A stretch of 64,000 bases of DNA from Mesostigma viride (lineage: Eukaryota > Streptophyta > Mesostigmatophyceae > Mesostigmatales > Mesostigmataceae). The translations under genes were made by a program, and so were the position numbers. Positions 42,376 through 50,303 of the stretch are shown piece after piece. The stretch is from NCBI GenBank assembly GCA_009746045.1, contig RPFO01000026.1:2978676-3042675 (forward strand), read 5' to 3'. Each line of letters starts with the position of its first letter. Position 1 is the stretch's first letter. A model generated the notes under the pieces. It was given only the letters and a program-made list of their open reading frames with translations. It was not told the DNA's origin and searched no databases.

Positions 42376-42434
42376 GTTATAGTGACCACTAGGACGATTT
42401 AGGACAAAGTCCTAAATTTAGGACCGTGGGATGA

Positions 42435-44723
42435 TTAACAGCAGACGGGCCAGGCCCTCCCAGCTGGGTTGAGGAGCCAGGCCAGAGCCAGGCAGCAGCA
42501 GCTAACAATCCTCTGGTGGTGGATGATGGTCTGTCCCTGCTGGAAGATGACGAGCAGGAGGAGGCTGCTGAAGCAACTGTCACAAGGCCAGAGGGGACGG
42601 GGCAGCCACCTAAGGCCCGGGGGCCTCTCATGGCGGACGTCATCCGAGCACTCATGCGCAGCAAACATGATCCCAAGGTATCCAAGCTCACGGGGTGGGG
42701 GTCGTGCTGGGCAGCTACAATGGAGGTAGATACCAACTCACAGGTGTCTGTCATCAGGGAAGAGGATGCTGTAGGCTTACAGATGTCCCATCCCAGTTGC
42801 CTTGCTGTGTCTGATTTCTCAGGAAAGGTGTCCATGAAGATCCTTGGGGAAGTGAGTGTGCCTATCTTAGGGGTGCCCACCACGTTCTGTGTGGTAGAGG
42901 GCTATAAGGGGCCTGCCATTCTGGGTCAGAACTTCTTGTGCATGCCAGGGGTTACTTTGACCTCTGATGAGTTGGCACTAGAAGGCAGGGGCAGCCTCCC
43001 CCTTGAAAGATATCACTATTCCCAGGGTCTTGCAGTGGCGGTCAAGGCTGTTAAGAGTCAGCCAGCTGAGGGTCCTCAAGGTCAGGAGCCCATAGCTGAG
43101 GACCTGTTGATAATCCCAACCACCTTTGATCCAAGGCAGTTAGGGGTAAACAGGTACCAGATAGCTGCTCACAGTCCTATTCCCTGGCGCCAGCTAGTCG
43201 AGATGATGCAAAGCCCCAAGATGGCTAAGGCATGGACTCTTGGCTTTGTTGCTTCTGGGCATGAGTGGATAGTTTCCAACTGTGCAGAACCTGTGGATGA
43301 GCTGCCAGAAGTTCACCAGCTGCTCAGATTGATGTTTGTCCTCAAGCTCAAGGAGGTAGATGGTGTCCAGGTGCCACATGTCAGACCAGTTGTAACCGAG
43401 TATCATGGCACTGGCCAGTTGTTAGATGAGGAGCTCTATACTCCAGGGATGCTGCATGACACGTGGAGGATTCTGCTGTGTATATTTCTGTCTTTTCTGG
43501 TGAAGGGTGTGCCCTATAGCTCTGTGCTGATTGATTTCAAGAGGGCTTTTCTCAAGGGTGACCAAGATCAGGCTAGGCAGACTTGGAGAGATATCCCTCC
43601 TTTCTTTGTGACTGTACCTGCTGTATGGAGAGCAGAGATAAAGGCCAGGTACCTGAGAATTCTGAAAGGGTTGGAAGGTCTCAGGTCCAGTCCCATTATC
43701 TGGAGAAAGAGCCTAGAGAAATTCTTGAAGAATACTTGTGGGTTTTCTGTGTCTCCAGTGGATCCCTGTTTGTTCCAAGGGTCCCACAATGGCCTTCCTG
43801 TCTTTGCCTCACTGCATGGTGATGACCTGCATCTTATAGGTCCACCAGACTGGGTTGAGGCTGTCTTGGCTAAGATCCAGAAGCGGTTTGAGCTGGGTAA
43901 GATACAGCACATGGTGGAGAATGAGCCTATGGTCTTCTGTGGCATGCAGGCTACGTTGTTCCAAGCCAAGGGCTCGTGGTTCATCAGGATGGAGGGTGGT
44001 AAGGACTACCCACAGCAGATTGTAGATGCATTGCAGGAGCCCATCACGCAGGCTAGGTGTGCTACCATCAGGGGCATGCTGGCATGGCTTGCAAGTATAT
44101 GTGCCCCTGACTTGCTGGTTTTGAGTCGACTTACTGATTCCCAGCTGGTTGAGGTGGGTGCAGAGAGTGTGGTGCAGGCTGTCATGATGTCTCCCCCTCT
44201 TATACTGGGTCCTGTGGATTTGTACAAGCCCCTTGACATGGTTCTCTATGTGGACAGTTCTATGGATAATAGGAAGGTCACAGAGGTCAGGGGCAGGGCA
44301 GCAGCATTAGTTACCCTGGAGCAAGATCACACCTCACTTGTTACCTGGTACAGTCGGTTGCAGAACAGGGTTACACCCAGCAGTGATATTGCTGAGTGCA
44401 GGGCAATCTGTGAAGGGCTGCATACTGCTCTTTACTTGAGGGAGCTCTTCTACCAGCTATGTCAAGTGGCTTCCTGTAGGTTGCAGCTGCACACACTGGT
44501 GAGGACTGATAGCATGGGCATGGTGCAATTTGTGCACAGGCAGCTGGCCAGGAGCAGGGACCTTGACTACTTGTTGCTCAAGGAGATGTCCTACCTAGCT
44601 CACATTGAACATGTGCCTGGTGTGGACAACCCTGCAGATGCCCTCACCAAGCTGGAGGAGAAGGCGGAGAGGCAGTACCCCCTGCTCCGTGGGCTCATGG
44701 ACCCCTTACACGGGCGGCCATAG
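42435..44723 (+). CDS. pol: Copia protease-like, reverse transcriptase and RNase H
   Basis: Open from 42435 after a TGA, with no early ATG. A retropepsin-like part has VDTNSQVSVI (DTN where DTG/DSG is usual) and AILGQNFL. The reverse transcriptase has LIDFKRAFLKGD (first aspartate), WRKSLEKFL and a catalytic SLHGDDLHLIG (GDD where Copia usually has VDD). RNase H follows with acidic residues in LYVDSS, AECRAICEG, VRTDSMG and VDNPADALTK. The frame is one base off from integrase once the insert is left out. Protease after integrase is not the usual Copia order (gag-PR-INT-RT-RH). Confidence 0.75.
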   Translation, partial: LTADGPGPPSWVEEPGQSQAAAANNPLVVDDGLSLLEDDEQEEAAEATVTRPEGTGQPPKARGPLMADVIRALMRSKHDPKVSKLTGWGSCWAATMEVDTNSQVSVIREEDAVGLQMSHPSCLAVSDFSGKVSMKILGEVSVPILGVPTTFCVVEGYKGPAILGQNFLCMPGVTLTSDELALEGRGSLPLERYHYSQGLAVAVKAVKSQPAEGPQGQEPIAEDLLIIPTTFDPRQLGVNRYQIAAHSPIPWRQLVEMMQSPKMAKAWTLGFVASGHEWIVSNCAEPVDELPEVHQLLRLMFVLKLKEVDGVQVPHVRPVVTEYHGTGQLLDEELYTPGMLHDTWRILLCIFLSFLVKGVPYSSVLIDFKRAFLKGDQDQARQTWRDIPPFFVTVPAVWRAEIKARYLRILKGLEGLRSSPIIWRKSLEKFLKNTCGFSVSPVDPCLFQGSHNGLPVFASLHGDDLHLIGPPDWVEAVLAKIQKRFELGKIQHMVENEPMVFCGMQATLFQAKGSWFIRMEGGKDYPQQIVDALQEPITQARCATIRGMLAWLASICAPDLLVLSRLTDSQLVEVGAESVVQAVMMSPPLILGPVDLYKPLDMVLYVDSSMDNRKVTEVRGRAAALVTLEQDHTSLVTWYSRLQNRVTPSSDIAECRAICEGLHTALYLRELFYQLCQVASCRLQLHTLVRTDSMGMVQFVHRQLARSRDLDYLLLKEMSYLAHIEHVPGVDNPADALTKLEEKAERQYPLLRGLMDPLHGRP

Positions 44724-45731
44724 AGACCAGGCCTTGCTTCAGCTTGGGTGCCCCCAGTGGGCTGCTTGACCAAAGTACCAAGTGGTGACTGGTGCTTACT
44801 GGTTGACAGCCGGTCCTTCAGGGTTAGGTACACCCTCCTGGACAGGAGTTGGTGTGGAATGTCACTCCTACCAGCTGAGAATCATGCCTGGCCCTCCCCA
44901 TGGGGTTCAGAAGAGTCGCCAGGACTTAAGTCGACGCCTTTGGCCTCAAACAGTTAGGCCATGCAAGGGCAACCCGAATGTTGGTTCTTACAGGTTGCTG
45001 TATATATGGTTTTCTAGTGCTTGTTTCCAACCTGTTGCTAATAAAGAACCTGGTGGTGTGACCATGTGGAACATGGTTGCCAGGGAGCCACATTCTGGGT
45101 TATGTAATGCTTGAATAAACCATAATCATGTCATGTCATTCTCATGTTGTTCCCATGGTTGTACTGTTTCTCTTGTGTAAAGTTCCAGGTCACCTACAAA
45201 CCTGGAGGTTGGGGTGGGGTTCAATTCCCCAGCAGAGCCACAGCCTGGCATGAATGATTCCTGGGCTTAACACCCAGTGAAGACATGGGCTCCCCAATAA
45301 GGCAGTATTTGTATAGGTGCTACCTGAGTCTCTTTGAGCATAAAAGGGAAAGGCTGGCCAAGGCGGGCGCCATAAGAACGGGCGCCTGTGATAACTGTGA
45401 AAGATCAGGAACTCACAATAATACGTTCTTGGCATCCTTTAATCCCAGCCATTGGACTAGGTAATGTGCCTTGACTTTAATCTAACACCAAGTTCCCAAG
45501 GTTGGGAGCTGACCAAGGGGTCAGGGGATAACCTGGGGTGACCTCTGATTCACTGGCCAGTACACCTAGCCTGGTCCAAGGGCGTATATGTTGTTACCCA
45601 AAAGGAGGCAGGACCCTGGGCCCTATCAGGTCTGATCAACCCCAAGGGACCAAGCGGTCTGTGGCTGAGTGGGCACAAGCAAGGTTAGGCTTGTTTCAAG
45701 CTGGTCCAGCTCCAAAAGAAGAAAGGGTTGG
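44724..45731. other. Copia 3' internal untranslated region
   Basis: About 1 kb between the pol stop and the 3' LTR, without a supported gene. It ends in a purine-rich tract, probably the polypurine primer. Confidence 0.55.
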
Positions 45732-46375
45732 AGTTAGCATTTTGGGCAACCAATATGCTAAGTGGATGCAGTTTGGAAAGACCTTTCCAACGCCGTGCTG
45801 ACCGCCTGAAACAGACAAGGGACGAGAAAGTTATCAAGTCCCGAAGTCCTAGCCATCCGTGGCCGACTAGGGGGCAGTCCTCTGGTATAGTGGACAGGAC
45901 ACGTGGCAGGCCGTGCCTGCACAGGCTTAGCCTGTCTATCACGTGACTGTGGTCCACGTAGATCAGAGGAGCAGCAGCCTGTGACTGGTGGAATACTGGA
46001 GCTGGCACAGGTCTGCAAGGATACTAGGCCTTGCAGGCTTGTGACAGGTCCTGTACTTCCTAGGTTGCAGAGTCTAGGCAAATCCAGTTCGTCCTGGCTC
46101 TGCACTGATGCCAGTGGACGTTGAGGATTTGCTTGCATGCCTGCACGTGCCTCGTCACGCCGATGGGAACGAGAAACAACGCAAAGGATATAGCTTGGTC
46201 ATGGGGGATGACCAGCTATCTCGGAAAGCACGAACCGTGGGTGCCACCTTGGTCGTGGAAGTGCCCATTGTGGTCGTGGCCTGGTGAACAGATTTAAGGT
46301 TGCTGCCTTGCAACATTGGCTAAGACGCGCTGTGAAAGACCAAGAGCTCACATACGTTGGGAGCTCTTTCTAACT
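45732..46375 (+). repeat. Copia 3' LTR, 644 bp
   Basis: Same length as the 5' LTR, two differences. Followed by the CGCAG duplication at 46376-46380. Confidence 0.85.
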
Positions 46376-46380
46376 CGCAG

Positions 46381-46649
46381 ATTTTTTCTTACCCTTTTTG
46401 GCCTTTTCCGTCGACCTCTGCTCGCAGGTAGACCCCGTCTGGGGGTGGGGGGCAGGCGCCGGGGCGGGTTTGGCGGGCTCGGCAACCTTGGCAGTCTTCG
46501 CGGTCTTGGGTAACTTCTTGGAAGCAACGCGCTCCTTTCCCCCGTCCTCCTCCTCTCCGCCGCCATCCTCCTCCTCCTTCTCCTCCTCATCGTCCGAATC
46601 TGAAAGCACAACTGCTTTTCGACGCCGTTTCTGAGGCAGGGCAGGCTTG
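46381..46649 (-). pseudogene. Coding piece of the split gene stranded between the two LTR elements
   Basis: Minus-strand frame PALPQKRRRKAVVLSDSD, then a Glu-rich acidic run, ERVASKKLPKTAKTAK, a Pro/Ala run and KAKKGKKK, ending at the Copia duplication. Its ASKK and SDSD modules repeat those on the far side of the Gypsy element (57423-57625), which shows both belong to one gene. Continued reading enters the Copia LTR and stops within it. Confidence 0.65.
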
Positions 46650-47221
46650 TGTTACGCCGCAAGCCTCGGCCGCCACCTCTACCTCTACCTGTCCTGATAC
46701 TACCTAGACTAGTAAGGCCACCTCTATTTAAACCCCTAGCGAAAGACGAACGAGACGAACCAGATCTCAATGCATTTACATATGTGCTACTGTAATATGC
46801 CATAGGCCATTTAACCAAACCCGTTTACTCCAGGAATAGAGGAAGGAAACACAACTAAACTGCCGTGACCCAAGCTAATATGTGTTAATTCATTTAACAC
46901 ACGCCGAGTGACCACACAAGGAGTGGAACGTGCATAAATGGTCACCAACGGTCCAACAGGCTCGGGCCGACCTGGCCCTCGCCTGCAGAAACACAGAAAC
47001 ACAGGCAGGTGCACAGATGCACGCCGGTCCACTACATTCTACCGAAGGATAAGGACCACTAATAAAGTACGCGGCGCGGCGCCCAAAGGCACCCAATATA
47101 CCACAGTACTGTTACGAGGACAATCATGTCCCAGCTAGAACTACACGTAAACCTAGGAACAGCCGAGGCCAAGGACCTAATTTACGTCCGTAACTACAAC
47201 GAATTGTTACGCGACGTAACA
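46650..47221 (-). repeat. Gypsy 3' LTR, 572 bp
   Basis: Differs from the other LTR by a 3-bp indel (GGCCACCTC against GGCCTC) and one A/T change near 46840, suggesting a recent insertion. Confidence 0.88.
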
Positions 47222-47591
47222 CCTCCCCCCCCACAAAAGGTAGGGAGCCCTCTCCCTACGCCGAGAGAAGGAAACCAAAGGGGTAGGAAAAACCTAATGC
47301 ACCCAGCACACACCAACACAATCGATAGACCATCCCAGATACAAAGCACCAATAGTTCACATGGTCTCCACCACCACGCCGGGTGGTGTAGGGTTAGCCA
47401 GCACCAAGCCTGGTGGGAGGTTCCCCTAACTGCCTGGAACGGAGTCCTGGCCGGGGGGGACGGCACTGGGCAGGACACACAGAGTAAACACATCAGCGCT
47501 AAGGACCAAGAACAGCCAACCAACTGGCCAGAATATGAGGGCGACTCTATATACCGGAGGGACAACACCCTCAGGTCGGGCCTAAGGCCCT

Positions 47592-49910
47592 CTATCTAGT
47601 GGCCATCCGTCTGATAGGTGCCACGAGAGGCCACTGCAGGACCTCCAGGTAGGCCTGGTAGTGGGCCACATCCTCGGCATTGTCATGCCTATCTACAGTG
47701 AGGAAAACATCGGCCCACACGCCGTCAGGAAAAAGGCCCAGAAAGGCCCAGTAATACCTATGCTGCGTAAGAACGACCTGGCCACGGGCCCAGTCCAGGA
47801 AGCCACAGGCAAAGAGGCGAAGGAAAGGCTCTACCGCGATCAAACAGAGGGCCCGCAGGAGGAGGCGATGGTACCGGATCCGAGGGCGCAGACCCGTCGG
47901 GAAAAACAGGTCCACCAGGGGCTCCACGTTGGACGGCCACATCCGGATGTGCCGAACCTCTCGGGAGCGCCACCGACGAGCACACTGGCGCGACCCGAAT
48001 GTCTCCAGGTAGTCGCTGGCCCGAGGAGGAGGGTGGCCACGGGAGTCTAGACCCTGGCCCGGGATGGGCGCCGGACGACGGGCATCCCACTCGAGGATGG
48101 GCTGGAGGACCGTGGTGTACGAAGCACCCGGTACTACCGCAGGAAACTCTACCGTAAGGGCATCCGAAGCCATAATGCCCAGAGGCGGAGGGTAAGCCCA
48201 CTGGAACCCACCGTAGGTGTCCAAGTCGTTGTGGCGCCTAGCCCAGCGATACAGAACGCGCCGAACCAGGATCTCACCCTGGAACACAGGATCAGCTAAA
48301 ATAACCATGTCGAAAGGAGGCCGATCAGTCTCAATGGGTAGGCCACGATCCCGAGGCGCCCGACACACCTGGGAGAACCCGTAGGACATGGGCGAGATGG
48401 CAAGCTCGGCGGAGGCGCGCGGCAGGTCACACTGGCGGCAGGCGAGTGCGGACATACCACATCCAGGCACGGGCGTGTCGCGCGACTCCGGCGTCGCATG
48501 CACCACAGAAGGGGCCCTGTCCCGATCACCCTGGGACAACTCCCGGAGGGAATCGGCAGCGCGGGTGGCGCGAGGATCCTGACCGGTGGACCGAACAACC
48601 GCAGCCAAAGACCGCGAGGCCGAAGGGGCAGGGACCGAAGCAGGGGCCGCAGGGGCGGGAGCCGACACCGACGCAGGTGGCACTGGTACAACAGGAGGTC
48701 GCGCCGGACCCGAAGCCAGAGAGGGCCGTGACGGACCCGCCACCGCAGCAGGCGCGCCGGTCTCCGTTGCCGGCGCACCCTCAGGCCACATATTGAAAAT
48801 AGGGCCCGTAGGGACAGGCAGTCCGGCATAAGATTGGTTGCCATCCAAGCTCCAGTCGGGCACCGGAATCCTCTGCGGGGGACCACCCTCCCAAAGCCTG
48901 GGATGATCGCCCGTGTCGCTGAAGAAACCACGAACTGGCTGTGAGGGCGCAGCGGGCGGCCCAGAGGAGGCGACGGCGGGCACAGCCGAAGGGGCGGAAG
49001 ACTCGCGCCGCGGCGCAGAAACGTCGGTCGCAGGCACGGAGGCAACCGGAGGTGTCGGAGCCGCAGCAACCGAAGGGGTAGGGGGCGCCGGCGAAACCAC
49101 AGGTGCCGAAACAACCGAAGGGGTAGGGGGCGCGGACACCACAGACACCCCACCTGGCGTGGCCGGAGTCTGCGCTTGGGCCGCCATGAAGGCCCCGAAC
49201 GCCGTGGTCAGGGACTGGATCTGAGCCTGCATAGCCGAAACCGTCGCCGAAAGAGGATCAGGCAAACCCAAAGGGGTAGGCTCCACTGCAACGCGCCGGG
49301 TCGACCGTGGGGACGACGGGACCGGAGAGGGAGGAGCAGACGCCGAGGAGGCGGACGCAGCGCTCGAGGCTGAATATTCTGGAGTATAATGTACCTCGGC
49401 TGGGGCGCCCGTAGGGGCAGGACCACCAACTGCTAATCCCGCCGACTGATCAGCTATCTCCATGAATTCTACGGCCCGTAGAAGGTCGCAGGGGTTCTCA
49501 TCTACCTCAGCATCACCCTCAGCCGGAAGCCAGGGGAACACATCCCGTAGGCAGGAGCGGCCCACAGGGGTAGAAAGGTAGGAGAACACTCGTGAGCACT
49601 GGAGAACCGCATCTATCTGTCCCAAGGCTGGACAGCGGGAACCACACCCTAACAAACAGTGCCCGGCATCGTCGAACCCGTGCAAAACAAGCTGGTGCGG
49701 CTCATCAGGGGAAGGACCGTACCACGTGACCGTAAAGAGGGCCGCCCTGACTAAACTCGCATGTTGGGCCTGAAGGGCCGGCTGCACAACGCCACCCGGG
49801 TAACTGGACCGCGACACCCAGCGGCCCGGAAGGGCCTCGAAATACAGCTCAGGGTCCGGTGGAGGCGGGGACGGCAGCGAGCTCTCGGCCGGAGGGGTAG
49901 GCTCTGACAT
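47592..49910 (-). CDS. Gypsy 3' extra ORF, 772 aa, unknown function
   Basis: An intact frame from the ATG at 49908-49910 (MSEPTPPAESSLPSPPPP), starting 76 bases after the integrase-chromodomain stop; upstream in-frame codons overlap the chromodomain. The N-terminal part (about 150 residues) is globular, with a GFDDAGHCLLGCGSRCPALGQ segment. A long Pro/Ala/Ser/Val-rich middle (about 200-500) follows. The C-terminal part of about 270 residues is rich in Trp, Arg and Tyr (LVRRVLYRWARRHNDLDTYGG; RYHRLLLRALCLIAVEPFLRLFACGFLDWARG). There is no signal peptide or clear membrane anchor, so it is not an obvious envelope gene despite its position. I do not recognise it. Confidence 0.7.
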   Translation of the reverse strand: MSEPTPPAESSLPSPPPPDPELYFEALPGRWVSRSSYPGGVVQPALQAQHASLVRAALFTVTWYGPSPDEPHQLVLHGFDDAGHCLLGCGSRCPALGQIDAVLQCSRVFSYLSTPVGRSCLRDVFPWLPAEGDAEVDENPCDLLRAVEFMEIADQSAGLAVGGPAPTGAPAEVHYTPEYSASSAASASSASAPPSPVPSSPRSTRRVAVEPTPLGLPDPLSATVSAMQAQIQSLTTAFGAFMAAQAQTPATPGGVSVVSAPPTPSVVSAPVVSPAPPTPSVAAAPTPPVASVPATDVSAPRRESSAPSAVPAVASSGPPAAPSQPVRGFFSDTGDHPRLWEGGPPQRIPVPDWSLDGNQSYAGLPVPTGPIFNMWPEGAPATETGAPAAVAGPSRPSLASGPARPPVVPVPPASVSAPAPAAPASVPAPSASRSLAAVVRSTGQDPRATRAADSLRELSQGDRDRAPSVVHATPESRDTPVPGCGMSALACRQCDLPRASAELAISPMSYGFSQVCRAPRDRGLPIETDRPPFDMVILADPVFQGEILVRRVLYRWARRHNDLDTYGGFQWAYPPPLGIMASDALTVEFPAVVPGASYTTVLQPILEWDARRPAPIPGQGLDSRGHPPPRASDYLETFGSRQCARRWRSREVRHIRMWPSNVEPLVDLFFPTGLRPRIRYHRLLLRALCLIAVEPFLRLFACGFLDWARGQVVLTQHRYYWAFLGLFPDGVWADVFLTVDRHDNAEDVAHYQAYLEVLQWPLVAPIRRMATR

Positions 49911-49986
49911 GACGGCTGCGGAGGGGAGGGGACAACCAACCACCCGTCGACAGCAGACATAACATAAGAGAGGAGAAGGTCTACAA

Positions 49987-50303
49987 CTAGAGCTTATGCA
50001 GGGTTTTATACTCCTGCAGCAGGCGACTACACCCATCTAGCTCACTCTCCGTATACCAGACCTTATCTACCTCACTACGAGCATACATCCACTTCACCTT
50101 ATACTGGCGCTGGGTACCGCGGCCCTTTTTGATATCTCTATGGGCCACGATACCCTCTACCTCATCCTCTACCTCACCAGTATCCGGATTATGCTCTAAA
50201 GGGGCAGGGGCTAATTCTCTACCAGCGAACGTGCTCTGATGATAGAGCTTCAGCTGGCTTCTATGAAAGGTGCGCGAGTGGGTCTGCCAAGAGGTAGGAA
50301 TAT
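49987..50303 (-). CDS. Chromodomain at the integrase C-terminus
   Basis: A frame reading IDIPTSWQTHSRTFHRSQLKLY and then EVEGIVAHRDI...QRQYKVKWMYA...VWYTESEL...LLQEY, ending in TAG at 49987-49989. This is the chromodomain pattern (VExIL.HR, YLVKW.G, TWEP..L, L..Y) that defines chromoviruses and steers integration to marked chromatin. It is out of frame with integrase by one base at an AATTTCTG site, where one more T would join them. Confidence 0.75.

Larger units (their letters stand above)
36892..42405. mobile_element. 5.5-kb insert in the Copia element
   Basis: AAAGTCCTAAATTTAGGACC occurs at 36872-36891 and 42406-42425, either as a 20-bp target duplication or as element ends; its core GTCCTAAATTTAGGAC is a perfect palindrome. 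The insert is largely non-coding and contains two TTAA-flanked inverted-repeat elements (37653-39740 and 40359-42075). The carrier sequence around them (36892-37648, 39745-40354, 42080-42405) has no recognisable gene. Confidence 0.65.
32300..46375 (+). mobile_element. Copia-like LTR retrotransposon, 14.1 kb, itself interrupted
   Basis: Two 644-bp LTRs with only two differences that I can see, a 5-bp duplication, and plus-strand gag, integrase, protease-like, reverse transcriptase and RNase H regions. A purine-rich tract (AAAAGAAGAAAGGG) precedes the 3' LTR. No TGG-type primer-binding site follows the 5' LTR; the first bases are CGTATTATTG. A 5.5-kb insert (36892-42405) separates integrase from reverse transcriptase. 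The LTR identity implies a recent insertion, while the body carries an insertion and several frame changes. Confidence 0.88.

Noticed and set aside
48296-49153. 285-codon second minus-strand frame in the Gypsy 3' ORF
   Set aside because: Arg/Pro/Leu-rich out-of-frame shadow of the Pro/Ala-rich middle of the 772-codon ORF.
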